Assembly (NCBI GenBank): GCA_900074885.1
Contig: FJUW01000004.1
Coordinates: forward strand, 1,743,458-1,807,457
Source: Rhynchosporium graminicola
Taxonomy: Eukaryota; Ascomycota; Leotiomycetes; Helotiales; Ploettnerulaceae
Reading direction: 5' to 3'
Length of the DNA: 64,000 bases
Within the stretch, counting starts at the first letter, position 1. The number at the start of each line of letters is the position of its first letter. Positions 1-11,750 of the stretch are shown piece after piece. The translations under genes and the position numbers were made by a program. The notes beneath the pieces were generated by a model, which saw nothing but the letters and a program-made list of their open reading frames with translations, was not told where the DNA came from and did not search any database.

Positions 1-2770
1 GATTAATATCTACTGCTATTAATCGATAAAACGCTAGCTAGAATCTCTACTACTAAGATATTCACTAAACTAGATATTCGCTAGGCGTTCTACCGAATTC
101 GAATAGATCTAGCCTCTGAAGAGTATACGACCTTCCGGACCCGTTATAGTATATATAAGTATAAGGTACTCCCTTTCGGTCTGACTAATAGCTCTACGAT
201 ATACTAGCGATATATGAATAACGTCTTATTCGACTACTTAGACGACTTCTATATAGTATATCTAGATGATATTCTGATCTACTCTAACGACTTACTATAG
301 TATTAATTATATATATATAAGGTACTATAATAATTATAAGACGCTAGATTATAAGCTAACTTTAAGAAGTGTGAATTTAATATTACTCGTATTAAATACC
401 TTAGATTTATTATCTCTACTTCTGGGATCGAGGTAGACCTTAAGAAGGTTAATATTATATAATCTTAGAATTACTTAATTATAGTTAAGGGCGTATAATC
501 GTTCTTAGGCTTTTATAACTTCTACTAACGATTTATTAAGGACTACGGAATTATCGCAAAACCTCTTATATAACTCACTAAAAACAATATATCCTTTCGG
601 TTCGCTAGAGAGTATAAAGATACCTTTAATCACCTAAAGCACGCTCTTACTTCGGTACTACTCTTCTACTACTATTAGTAATATCTACCTTATATAATCG
701 AAATAGATATTAGTAATAGAGTAATAGCAGGTGTACTATCGTAATAGTATAACGAAGACTAGTTCCTAGTAGCTTACTTCTCTAAGACTATACTATCTGC
801 TAAGCTTAATTACGCTATCTATAATAAGGAAATACTCGCTATTATATAATCTTTCGGTAACTAGAGATCTGAGCTCGTAAGCGTACTATATTAGATCCGC
901 GTTATTACTAATTATAAAGCTCTTAAGTACTTTATAACCTCTAAATAGCTAAACGTACGATAAGCTCGATAGGCCGAGCTACTCGCAGATTATAACTTTA
1001 TAATTACCTATCGACCTAGGAAGTATAATCTACTCGCTAATACTCTCTCTCGCAGAATAGATGAATTAGGCGACTAGAATAACGCTAAAAGAACCTAGCG
1101 TTTATAGTAGCTATTACGCGAAGACTAAATCGATCTAGTACTACTTATAAGTAACCTCCGGAATAGCTCCGACTCTATAGATAACTTTAAGCTTATTAAC
1201 GCCTTAGAAGTCGCCGACTTATCGCTAGTCTTTTCTATAGTATAGTAAGTACTTAATACTAATCGCACTATACTATTACTCTAAGTACTACGGAAATAAG
1301 CTCTCTCTACTACTCCTGGAAAACTAACTATAGAAAAAGATCTTCTACTCTATAAAGGAAGACTAATTGTACTTAACGTTTTATACCTCTGTATACTACT
1401 TATACGCGAAGTATACGACCGATTAGAAACTACTTATCTAAGTGTAAAGAAGACCTTATAACTACTAGTATTATAATACTAGTAGTACGGAATCGCTTTA
1501 ACTATTAACTAGTACTACTATAACTATTATACTTACCGACGAATTCAAGTGCCGCGCGATAAGAAACCGGGCTTCCTCTAACTTCTGCCTGTACTATCAC
1601 GTCTATAGGAGTATATTATAGTCGACTACTATAGCTTTAACCGCGATAAATATAGCTATAATAACGTTCTTATATTTATCGACTGTTTTAGTAAATAAGC
1701 AATTAGTATTCTATACCGAAAGACCTCCGATACGCGCGATCTTATAAAGCTCTATTTATACTATATATATCGCTATTTCGGAGCTCTATTAATAATTACT
1801 TCTAATAGAGGGCCTTAATTCGTTTCCTGTTTTTAGACTATAGTTATTACGATTCTCGATACTAAAAGATAGCTTTCTGCAGTAGACTACCTGTAAATAG
1901 ATAGCTAAATAGAGATCTATAACTAATATCTCTAATATAGATTACGACTTTTTATCTCTTACTATTAAGACGACTAGTCGGAATTCTTACTTATTATAGA
2001 CTACGCCTAGATAACTCTCCCTTACGAATCCCTTAGAGGTCTCTTACCCTTTGAAGTCGTTTATAGATATATACCCCGCGTTAATTAGAATTAGAAAGAC
2101 TTACTTAACTCTACTACGCTTACTAATAAGTTGAATACTTAGTAAGCTCTAGATTACGCTAATCGTTTGCGCGACGCTTAGACTACCGCTTAATTAAGCT
2201 TCTAATGTGCTTAAGCTAAGATATCCTAATCCTATAATCGCTTATACTATAAAGTCGACTTTACTATAAATAACCTTATCTAGCTAGATATGCGCTACTT
2301 TACGAGTACTCGACCTAGTAAAAAACTCGACTTCCTGACTAACGGACTCTTCTATATAATTGAAAAGGTTAGAAGCTCTTATCGTTTAGAGCTCTCTACT
2401 AGTATGAAAGTATATAACGTATTCCCTGCTACTAAGCTACGGAAGTATCTAAACGACCTCTTACTAGGATAAACCTTACTATTGCTATTACTTATTAATA
2501 TTACTAGTAACGATAAATAGGAGATCGAAGATATACTTGCGTGCTATAAGTAGCGTAATAGCCTCTTATACCGAGTTTCCTAGTTAAATCAAGATATCGA
2601 TCTTATATAGTATAACGCTATAGATATTAAATACGCTCCTGCTAAGCTATAATAATTCCACCTTAATAACCTAACGTAAGCTAGACCTCCTACTAAATTA
2701 CTTAATTAGCTGAAAGCTTTCTACGATAGAATTAATAATTACGACTACTTTAATAGTAATAAGGAAATAG
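1..2770 (+). pseudogene. gypsy pol remnant: RT, RNase H, integrase, GPY/F, chromodomain
   Basis: RT is readable from about 30 to 420, with TKLDIR near 68, FRTRY near 134 and an intact YLDD box followed by ILIYS at about 256-285. RNase H follows at about 690-1070, ending in a readable AELLADYNF and YRPRKYN motif. The integrase covers about 1380-2060: a degraded zinc-binding part, VDYYSF, FIDCFSK, then ITSNRGP where the second catalytic Asp has probably survived. The stretch at 2290-2472 is still open for 60 codons and matches the GPY/F module that follows integrase in chromoviruses (NGLFYIIEKV...YRLEL). A chromodomain-like segment follows at about 2515-2700. Many TAA/TAG stops replace Gln/Trp codons, so no protein can be made. 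Confidence 0.8.
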
Positions 2771-2797
2771 ACTAACGCTCGAGGGCGAGCTTTTTTC

Positions 2798-2810
2798 GGA
2801 GGGGGGGGTA
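2798..2810 (+). other. polypurine tract of the left gypsy element
   Basis: A run of GGA followed by eight G lies immediately before the LTR start. Such a tract primes plus-strand DNA synthesis in LTR elements and marks the 3' LTR boundary. Confidence 0.7.
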
Positions 2811-2811
2811 G

Positions 2812-3046
2812 TATAACGACTAGTTAGGTTTAGAGGTCTCTCCCTATTAGTAGAAACACTTACTGCTAAGCGAGATTACACGAGTAGAGTTTAGGGGCCC
2901 CTTTTTATATATATACTTCTATTCTCTCTCTACTTCTTTACTCCTTAGTTATAGATTCTCAAGTGATTCTTACTACTTTATATTTATAGTAATATGAAGT
3001 CTTATTACTCAGGTAGTTTTGAGACCTTTCTAGAGCAAGCGTCATA
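2812..3046 (+). repeat. 3' LTR of the left gypsy element
   Basis: It starts TATAACGAC (probably TGTAACGAC before RIP) directly after the polypurine tract and ends GTCATA (probably GTCACA). A TATA-like ATATATATA lies near 2907. Right of the end the sequence resumes as the integrase frame of another element on the minus strand. The paired 5' LTR is outside the window, so the boundaries rest on the tract, the terminal motifs and this junction. Confidence 0.6.
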
Positions 3047-6000
3047 AGAATAGTATAACTTTTATTATTTCTATAGTCGAGCTATTATATATAAATTCTA
3101 CTAATAGTAATAGTTTTACTTAATTATTTTATTAATAGTTAATATAGTAATATAAGTATACTTTAACTACTTAGTTTATTCTTTTATTTCCTTTATTAGT
3201 CTAAGGATAGAAAGCTATTAATAGTTTTCGTTTAGTCCCTAAGAACCTTATTAAAGTATTCTAGAATTTTAATATAAATAACTTATCTCGATCTGATATT
3301 ATCTCTTTAGGTACTTTATACTTAGAGACTACCTTCTTAAAGTATACTTATACTAGGTATTTAGCTATAAGAGTAGATAAGACTAGTACTAAGATTATAT
3401 ACTTAATAAGTCTTTCTATAATAATAAGTATTATATTATAGCTAACTCTTATAACCGGGTCCTTTAATAGCGGTAATAGTCCTATAAAGTCCTATGATAT
3501 CGATTTCTAAGATATTAGTAGTATTAGTATTATAATTATCTGCTTATAAGGTATATATTAGGAAGACTTATTCCTAATATAAGTATTATAGTTAGCTAGT
3601 ACTTCTTTAATTACTTAGCGGAGTCCTTCTGACTAGTAGTTTCTTAAAATCCTTAGATATATTCTTTATATCCCTTAGTATTTATACGCGGGAAGCTTAT
3701 GTTATTCTTTAATATATACTTCTACTAAACTTAGTAGAAGCTAAATTTTCTTATTAACTTATATAATACTATTCTTAATTATATTCCTTATAATAAGTTC
3801 CTTAGTCTTATCTAGGGATATTCTATCTTTCTTCTAGGCTTCCTTTAAAGTATTATACTAAGGTCTCTTAATTTCTTACTTAATTATAGTAGCTTCTCGG
3901 ACGTTAGTAACTATATCTCTATTATCTAGCTATCTGAGTAAAGCGGTCTTATTATAGACCTTATTATCTTTATAACTTAGTAATCTGCTTAGAATATCTG
4001 CTTATATATTATTCTTTCTTTATATATACTTAATAATTAGATTAAAAGAAGCGAGTTCTTCTAACTATCGGGCTAATTAATAATTATCTAAGACTTTAGT
4101 AGTTATAAAAGTTCGAAGATTTATATAATTAGTATAGATAATAACTAGGAACTTAGCTTCTTATAAGTATATTTTCTAGTATTTAAGTATTTTAATAATC
4201 GCTATAAGTTCTTTCTTATAGATATTATAATTCTATTTAGCTAGAGATATTTTCTCTAAAAAGTAAGCGACTAGATATAGTTATTTCTTATTATCTCGCT
4301 ATAAGTATACTGCGCTAGTATAAGTACTAGAGTCGTCTATTTCTATTATACTTTCCTTTTCTTTATCGAAACTATATAAGATTAGTTCTTTTATGAATTC
4401 TTTCTTAATTCTCTAAAAAGCTTCCTTATACTAGCTAGTCTAAATAAAAGGAACGCTTTTCCTTATTAAGCTCGTGAGTAGTTTAGTAATCTTAGAATAG
4501 TTTCTAATAAACTATTAGTAGAAGTTAGCGAAACCTAATTATAATTATATATCTTTAATATTCTTCGGAGATTCTTATTCTTTTATAGCTTTAATTTTCT
4601 CTAGGTTAATACTTATCTCTCTCGGGCGAATAATATACTTTAGAAAAGTAACTTACTTAATTAAGAATTTATATTTCGATATCTTTAGTCTAGAATCTAC
4701 TTTATATAAAGCTTTTATAACTTAAGTAATATAGCTTTAGTATACCTCGATAGTCTCCGAGTATACTAGGATATTATCTAGGTAGTATATAGCGAATTTC
4801 CTAATAAAGTCCTTAAGAATATTATTATTTTATTTTTAATATATAGCTAAGGTATTAGTTAAGCTAAATAGTATTATTATATATTCCTATAGCCCTAAGG
4901 GTAATAAGAAAGCAGTTTTCTACTTGTATTCCTCTTTAATTCGGATTAAATTAAATACGTTATATTAGTTTAACTTAGTATATATCTTTACTCTAGCTAG
5001 CTTATCTTATAGATACTACGCGTTTAATAAAGAATATATATCTCTTATAGTTTTACTATTAATTATCTAATAGTCTCTATATAGTTTTCCCTTAGGATCT
5101 TCTGCTTTCTTAATTATTAGTATATTAATAATATATAATAACTTAGATTTCTGAATCTATCTTTTCTTTATACTTAACTTCTAATACTCTTTAAGTATCT
5201 TTATAGTATTATAGTTATAATAATAAAGTTTCTTTATAATAAGTATAAATCTATCTTTAAAGTTTATCTTATAATCTTAAGGTTTATACTTAAGTAGAGC
5301 TCTTATATCCTGCGGATCCTCGAATAATTTCGAGAACTTCTTATATAGTTCGAGTAGCTATTCCTGAATATTATTTATCTAGCTAAGATAATTCCTAGGT
5401 TCTATCTAACTAGGAACTCGACTTAACTAGCTAAAGTCTATTAGCGTTATTATTAAGGAGGCGGTACTAGCTTCTTATTTACTAGCTAGTTAATTATACT
5501 TATATTTATAGTTACTAAACGTAACTCTCTTAGTTACTTAGTCTATACTAAGATTATAGTTATATAGTTATAACGTTCTTAATATAATATTATATTATCT
5601 AGTAGATATAATATTAAAGTAAAGCGTTTCTTTATATCTATTAATAACTATCTTTATTTCTCTTATTCTTCTACGGACTTATCTATCTGATCTAGCGCTT
5701 TTTCTATCTAATAAGGTAAGATAATATAGTTTCGGGTTAATAGTAGTAGAAATATTCTATTTCTCGATAAAGGCCGGGTTTATAAAGTATCTTATAGCTT
5801 CTGAATCGATAAGTGCTTTTATCTTAATACTATTTATTATAACTAGTAAGATTAACTAATCGAACTCTCTAATAGTAGTAAGCTCTAAGTATAGTAGTTT
5901 TATTATAGAGTAATTACGTGCTTCTTTAATAATTCTTCTTATTATTTCGTCTAACTAGGTCCTGCGGCCGGGTTCGTAGGTAATTAAAGTATAGAGTATA

Positions 6001-7640
6001 TAGTAATAGAGAATAACTTACTTTTAAATTAGATCTAGTATTATTCTTTAATAAGTAGCTAGTTCTAACGGGTATTATCTTCTCTTCTAATAACGTTCCT
6101 CTTCTGTTTCCTTAGTAATAGCTTAGGTATCTTTTATCCGAAGAAACTAATTTAGTTATTTAAACTCTTTTAGTTTAAGTTCTCCTTCGAGGTTAGCTAT
6201 ATAACGATCTAGTTATTCTTCGATATCCTCGGTATTAACTTAGAATATAATAGTAATAGTATTATAGTAGGTAATAATATAGTTTATACTTAGGTTAAGT
6301 ATATTATAGGTTCGATAATACTCTATAAAATCAGACTTAGTTCTGTTATAAACTTATATTCTTCTTCTATTATTATGATTTCGAAGAGTCTAGTCTTCGT
6401 TATTATATAGAAAGTTATTATATAAATAGTTTCTTTTATTTATAATACTCTAGCTTTCTTAGTCTTTATCTAGAAGTTTAACTAAGTTTTCTTCGAATCC
6501 TTCGCTAGATTTATAAGTTATAAAGTCCTGCGAACTCTATTTTACGCTAGAAGCTTCTTAGTAATCTAGCTTTCTTTTTATTAGTCCGAATTCTCTCTTA
6601 AGTTTATTCTAAGGTTTCCTTTTTTATTTCTTCTTCTGAGAATAGTTACGTGTAAAGTATCTTATCTTATTATACGTATAGTAAAGACTTTTCTCTTAAC
6701 GTTTATCTTTCTTAGCTTAGCTCTTAGATCTTCTCTCTACTTTATCTAATTCTATTAGATTATAGTAGTTATATTTATTACTCGGGTAAGGCTAGAAATT
6801 CCCTTATTACTTATTATATTATTATAGAAATTAGGGCTTCCGGAAGTAAGTAAGTATAAATATCCTTCTTTTTCTTTTGCTTATTCTTAGATTCGTTTAT
6901 TAATAGTAATAGATAATCTAATTAAGTCTTTTAAGTTACTTAGTTTACTAGCTCTAAAGAGTTTATCTTTAATATAGTCCTTAAGGCCTCGATAGTATTA
7001 AGCTCTTAATTTACTATCTATCTAGTCTAACTATATAGAATATCGATAGAACTTAGTAGTATATTTATAGATAGTTCCTTATTATCGAATTCCGAGCAGG
7101 TGCTTCTTATCTTATTCCTTCTTATTAGGGTCTCCGAAGACTCCTTTAATAGTATTAGTAAAGCTTACGGGAGTTCGAAAGATAACTCGGCTTTTTTTAG
7201 TTATAGTAGTAGAATAAGCCTTAGATAAGTATTAATTAACTAAGTAGTTACTTAGAGCTAGCTTAATCTAGTAAGCTATAGTATCGCAGAGGAACGAGGC
7301 GATCTATAGGACTTTAAGGGAGTCTGCTTCGAACTTATCTCTATTAAAGGCGAGGTATATCTAGTACTAGAGGATAAACTATCCTAGTTTATTATAGTTC
7401 CTATAATAGGTATTAGGTAAGTTCATACGAAGCGGTACGCTCTTATCGATCTTATTAACTTTATCCGGCTTACTAGTCTAGGAGCTTTCTCTTACGACGG
7501 ATCCTTCTTTAGTAGCTATTTTATTCTTACTAATAATACTTTAAGTAAGGTACTTAAAGTATAATATTCCTAGTTCTGACTAGTACGCGGTATATAGGCT
7601 TATTAGTTAGTATTAGCTATAAAGTAAAGTAAATAAGAAG
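3047..7640 (-). pseudogene. gypsy gag-pol remnant (zinc knuckle, RT, RNase H, integrase)
   Basis: The minus strand at about 6640-6710 reads YYTYNKIRYFTRNY, a CCHC zinc knuckle whose cysteines have become Tyr (TGC/TGT to TAC/TAT, as RIP predicts). RT lies at about 4750-5000 and contains a YLDNILVYSE box, where the second catalytic Asp of YLDD has become Asn. RNase H begins at about 4440 (IEIDDSSTYTSAVYL). The integrase core is readable from about 3560 down to 3047, including EIISDRDKLF and a weakened HPQTN-type motif. The frame is lost at the junction with the LTR at 3046. The limits of gag are not resolved. Confidence 0.75.
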
Positions 7641-7789
7641 TTCGGTTCTTAATTAGAATTAAGATATTATAAGCAGGTATTAATTATTATATAAATTTAA
7701 GCACGAAGCTCCTATCTAATAGCAGAAGTGCTAGTCTTATATAGAATCTTCGTTCCTTTATACTAGCTATATAAGACTATCTTATAGAG

Positions 7790-8276
7790 CGCGTAAGCTC
7801 TCGCGACCTATCTAGTAGTCTAGTATATCACGTGATCCTAGATTACCTATAGCTATAATACTATTATTACTTTAATACAGGTAGATATATAGTACTACTC
7901 GCTAGTTTGTACTATAACTGTGTTAGTGCCTTTCCTCTAATAGTACTAACTCTTTTCTAGTACTAAAGCCCGTCTGGTACTTACTACTAGGTGGTACTAT
8001 TAGTATTCTAGTGCTAGGACGGTTTTAGTGCTAAGAACTATGCTGGTTCGTGACACTTATACTCAGATTCGATCAGTCTTCGATCTATACTTTAAGGTAT
8101 ACTGGGGTATATATAAAAGTATAACTACCTAGAGCCTTAGATTTTAGATTTAATCCCGAATTACAAGTAAAGAAGGATAGGGGGGTAGAGGTAGTGTATA
8201 CTAGAAGAGATAAGAACTAATGTTTAATATATTAATATTAACGTTTAATTAGCACTTATACGCGTAATCAGCTACA
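7790..8276. repeat. LTR-like segment with reduced RIP damage
   Basis: This half-kilobase keeps many CA and TG dinucleotides (for example around 7915-8060), unlike both flanks. It ends GCTACA at 8271-8276, which would read TGTAGC at the start of a minus-strand LTR, and it lies where the 5' LTR of the minus-strand gypsy element should be. A TATA-like GTATATATAAAAG is on the plus strand near 8107, which fits a minus-strand LTR less well. No second copy is in the window, so this may instead be a solo LTR of another family. Confidence 0.35.
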
Positions 8277-8398
8277 TACTACTGAAACTTCTATTTTTTA
8301 ATATGAACTAAATCAGTTGCTATTCGAGCGATTTCTCTACTATAAATTAGTTTTATTAGTATTCCTTAACTCCTACTTTATAAAGTTCGAGAAGTATA

Positions 8399-8438
8399 TA
8401 GAGATATAGCGGTTAAGTATTATAAGAGGGGCCGAATA
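8399..8438 (+). repeat. left terminal inverted repeat of the Tc1-like element
   Basis: It matches the reverse complement of 9724-9763 at 36 of 40 positions. Three differences are C/T or G/A transitions and one is A/C. The conserved core is AAGTATTATAAGAGGGGCCG. Confidence 0.85.
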
Positions 8439-9723
8439 GGAAGTAGGAAGCTTTCTTTAAATAAGTAGTATTTTAGAAATATACTTTATATAGATTTTAT
8501 AATTATTTATATATATAAAAATATAAGAATTATTTAAGAAATAATTAGTATTTTATAAATCTTCTTTCTACTTAAACTACTATTTCATATCGAGCTAATA
8601 TACTTTTAATTAACTCTCTGAATTTATACTCTCTAATATTCTCTTACGTCTTCTTTATAGTCTCTCGAAGCCGACTATAGGATATATTCTTAAGGTAATA
8701 ATCTTAAAAGTAGTTTTTTTATAATATATTAGACTCTCTCGATTAAGTTTAAATTAGAAGAGAAAATAAGCTAGAAAATAATTATTATTATTTTATACTT
8801 CTAAAGATCTTACTTTATATTACTAATAATATAACTTAAGGCTAAGTCTTATATAAGTACTAGATAATTTCCTTAACGCTTTATAAGCTTAATATACTTA
8901 TAGATTACTAGTATTATATATTAATAATATAAATCTTAATTTATTAAGCTCTAATCTTTCTCTTAGAAAATACTTAGTCTTTTTATATATTTATAAAAAT
9001 ATCTTTAGAATATCTAGCTTTTTTTCCTTTAAACTCTTTTAATAATATAAGTCTTATCTTACTTTTTACTAGCTCTTTAAGTTACTTAAGTATAAGTATA
9101 TCTTCTTTTAGTAATCTAAGTCTTATCTATCTAAAGTATTCGATATTACTAATCGAGAGTCTAATTCTTATACTCTTTAGTTTAAGCTAGTTAGATCTTA
9201 CGATTTATCTTTAAAATAAGTAGTTTTTATATAATTAATTATTAGTAAAACTCTTCTTATAGAAAGGCAGATCGAATAGTATTTTTCTTAATTCTAAATT
9301 CAAGTATATTAGCTAGTTAAGTATAGCTTATATGCTTATTTTACTTCGAGGCATATACGAATTCGATTAGCTCTTCGACTTAAGCTTAAGTAAGAATAGA
9401 AAGTCGACTAAGCTTTTTCTTCAGAATAGCTCGAGTATTAATTATATAATTAATTTATTATATTATAAGAGTAAAAAGTAAGTAGCTCGAAATTTAATTA
9501 TAAGACTAGCTAATTAAGTAAAGAAGAGTAATATTATAATACTAATTACGTCTAAGTTTAGAAGCTTTTATATATTTCGATCTAATAAGAGCTATTAGAG
9601 CTTTAATTATAACTTTTAATATCTTAATAATATTTTAAATACTTTATTACTCTTAAGATATTATCTAATACGTATCTATAGCTATTCTAGTAATATTACT
9701 TATATAGGTTTAGCTCTAAACAT

Positions 9724-9763
9724 TAGTCGGCCCCTCTTATAATACTTCACCGCTATACCTCTG
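9724..9763 (-). repeat. right terminal inverted repeat of the Tc1-like element
   Basis: Read on the minus strand it starts CAGAGGTATAGCGG, the less mutated version of the left repeat. CAG at the tip and a flanking TA agree with Tc1/mariner ends. Confidence 0.85.
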
Positions 9764-9846
9764 TATATATTAATGCTAATACATAACGCTTTATCGCTAA
9801 ATTCCGTCCTATCGCGTCCTTCGTTTCATCTTACACACTCAACCTC

Positions 9847-10182
9847 ATGTATACTACAAAGTTGCTTCTCTTCGCTCTCGCCGCCGCGACCACTAATGCC
9901 TACACGCTTGTCGTCTGTCAGGTTAGCAACGGCGCTACTATCGAAGATGCGAAACAAATGGCCCTAAGCGGGAGGTTGAGCACTGGTCCAAAAGGTTTCT
10001 GGCATGGGCGTGAAACCTCTTGTCCCTTGTGGGATAAGCCTAGTGTGATCGTGCCGATGTTCACTCTCTGTAGGAGTGATCCTTATACGTGGATAGGTGG
10101 CACGCGCACTAAACTCGGAGGCCGCATTGAATGCCGGGCGTCGGGATCCCCCAATTGGCCTACATGTGACTTCAAATGTTAA
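9847..10182 (+). CDS. small cysteine-rich secreted protein (effector-like)
   Basis: An intact 111-residue frame. Residues 1-18 form a signal peptide (K5, a hydrophobic LLLFALAAA core, likely cleavage after Asn17-Ala18). The mature part is about 93 residues with six cysteines (C24, C59, C75, C96, C107, C111), an even number that would allow three disulfides; the last residue is Cys. There is no transmembrane segment after the signal and no family I recognise. Base composition is normal and there are no RIP-type stops, although it lies between RIP-mutated transposons. Short length, secretion signal, even cysteine count and repeat-rich location are the usual hallmarks of fungal effector candidates; that role is inference. 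An overlapping frame from 9773 lacks such features. Confidence 0.75.
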   Translation: MYTTKLLLFALAAATTNAYTLVVCQVSNGATIEDAKQMALSGRLSTGPKGFWHGRETSCPLWDKPSVIVPMFTLCRSDPYTWIGGTRTKLGGRIECRASGSPNWPTCDFKC

Positions 10183-11025
10183 GGAGTAAGCTCTTCCCAG
10201 GCAAAAGTAATATCTGGATCCACGCTGACAAAATCTAGAGTTTCTGGGAATACTTCCTACATACGCATGTCTTCGCTCGGGAACTGGTGAACTGCTAAGC
10301 GGAATGGAAATATTGCTGCGTATAATTTTGGGATTGTTACTTCACGGGTTCTTAGCTGTGGTGGAGATACGCGGAGAGCGTTGTCCTGACGGAACCAGCT
10401 TTTCCACTTGTATCCTTTGGTATCGGAGTATACATACTGGGAGGCATCTTCAGGGAAACATGAGGGAAGTGACAGATACAATCCACTTCAATTCTAGCCT
10501 CATATCAGTGCTTTGTTCCTCGTACTACACCCATTACTTCTTCCATTAGTTTTTCTGTAGTACAAACGACATATCCATCTACACTACATTTATGTACCGC
10601 ATCTTCCTGACTTCTCTCACAGTTAGTATTATTCCCTGCAAGACTGAGGGCTCATTGACAGTTGAGAGCGAATGAAGTACAAGCCTCTCCTAAAGTCCCT
10701 GCTAAGCTCTCCCAAGGTCGAGAAGACGACAGTGAGAAGAGACAAAAGCGTATTGTGAAGGTATGTATGGTGCCATCCTATAGCAGTATTCCATTTGTTT
10801 CTCCCACGCCACAAGTGGTCGGGCTTTAAGCTCGGACAGAAAGTGCACAGCAACGCACTGCCACAGTAATTTAAAACCTCGAAAGTATCTTGGGTTATCC
10901 TGAAAGCGTCGGTAAGGGTTTCGACAGGCTAAGATGCGAGAGCCGATAGAGAAAGACAGGACTTCTGCAAGAACCATTTCGCCCTGTGGCTGCTGATTCC
11001 CATTCCTATTCCTCAGCATACCTGA
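10183..11025. other. non-RIP stretch without a recognisable gene
   Basis: Normal base composition. Short frames exist on both strands (for example 10257-10481 minus, 74 codons, and 10304-10549 plus, 81 codons, with a hydrophobic start), but none resembles a known protein and they overlap one another. It may hold 3' sequence of the secreted-protein gene and the decayed 5' part of the RNase H pseudogene. Confidence 0.4.
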
Positions 11026-11750
11026 TTGCGCAGCTCTGGTCCGAGATCGGATTACCGCTTCAACGAGCTCAAAATGATGTATCGTGCCGCCGGACGAGTC
11101 TATCCCGAACTCTTCGACCCACCAAATCCTGCAAGCTTCGATTACGAGCATCGCTATATACGAAAACCAAATACTCGAGAAATTCTCATCTACACTGACA
11201 GAGCTTGCTCGCGCAACGGACAATGTTATCTACGAGGTGGATGTTCCTTTTTATATCAGCCTTCTGTATTCAATGAAGAGGGTGCCCTAACTCATGGTGT
11301 TACTGTAAGTTTCTCATTGGAGGCTTGTGGGCCAACAGGAGTTCTCAATCAGCATACCAGTAACAGGGCGGAGCCTCGGGCTGTGATTGCGGCATTACAA
11401 TCTCGCGGTTAGAGTAGTGACTGCAACGAAAGCTGAAGAAGTGTTGTGATAGCAACAGACTCGGAGTATGTTGTTCCCGGCGCTATTCACTGGATTATTC
11501 GTGAGGAGGCCGAGGAGTGGACGAGATACGATCGAGCTTGTGGCAGCTCCTGATCGAGGAAATACGTACACTACATTCCAAGGGCATCGCTATATCGTTC
11601 TAACTTATTCCTCGAGCACGCAACGAACGCGCAGATAAGTCTGCAAAGAGTTTTGCAAAGTTGAAGGGCGAACACGATTATACGATTCTTGTCCCGAATG
11701 GACCTCTCGCGGTGTTTGAGATCCCACAGAGATTTCCCAATAGTTACTGA
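11026..11750 (+). pseudogene. RNase H-like protein pseudogene
   Basis: The plus strand encodes a type I RNase H fold. Visible in order: an ILIYTD motif (first catalytic Asp) followed by RAC where DGAC is usual, then TSNRAE (catalytic Glu), ATDSEYV (second Asp) and ERADKSAK (the fourth acidic residue). This resembles fungal stand-alone RNase H-domain proteins rather than retrotransposon RNase H. It is broken by TAG at 11410 and TGA at about 11434, both at positions where Trp is expected, by a frameshift near 11540, and by a TAA near 11610. After the shift the frame runs to TGA at 11748-11750. TGG to TAG fits RIP leakage; TGG to TGA does not fit the canonical context. Confidence 0.75.

Larger units (their letters stand above)
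1..3046 (+). mobile_element. Ty3/gypsy chromovirus LTR retrotransposon, 3' part, RIP-inactivated
   Basis: The element enters the window inside reverse transcriptase and runs to its 3' LTR. Domain order on the plus strand is RT, RNase H, integrase, GPY/F module, chromodomain, polypurine tract, LTR, which is the Ty3/gypsy chromovirus order. The 5' LTR, gag and protease lie left of position 1. CpA and TpG are depleted and in-frame TAA/TAG are common, the signature of RIP. This copy is less damaged than the elements at 24-41 kb. It ends inside the integrase frame of an opposite-strand gypsy element, so it inserted later than that one. Confidence 0.85.
3047..8276 (-). mobile_element. Ty3/gypsy LTR retrotransposon on the minus strand, truncated and RIP-inactivated
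   Basis: Reading from right to left: a possible 5' LTR, gag with a zinc knuckle, RT, RNase H, and an integrase that is cut off at about 3047 by the LTR of the neighbouring element. The rest of its integrase and its 3' LTR must lie left of the window. RIP is heavy throughout. The RT has the Tf1/sushi-like arrangement (VFNLIRIKE... then LPLGL, then a YLDN box). Confidence 0.75.
8399..9763 (-). mobile_element. Tc1/mariner-type DNA transposon, complete ends, RIP-inactivated
   Basis: Terminal inverted repeats of about 40 bp bound a 1365-bp unit with TA on both outer sides (8397-8398 and 9764-9765), as expected for a TA target duplication. On the minus strand at about 9340-9410 the remnant reads as a transposase DNA-binding region (KKLSRLSI...VEELIEFVYASK), a pattern I associate with fungal Tc1-like transposases. 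The catalytic DDE region cannot be confirmed because of heavy RIP. The right end lies only 83 bp before the start codon of the secreted-protein gene. Confidence 0.75.

Noticed and set aside
10702..11223. 173-codon minus-strand frame
   Set aside because: It overlaps the recognisable RNase H pseudogene on the plus strand and shows no motif of its own.
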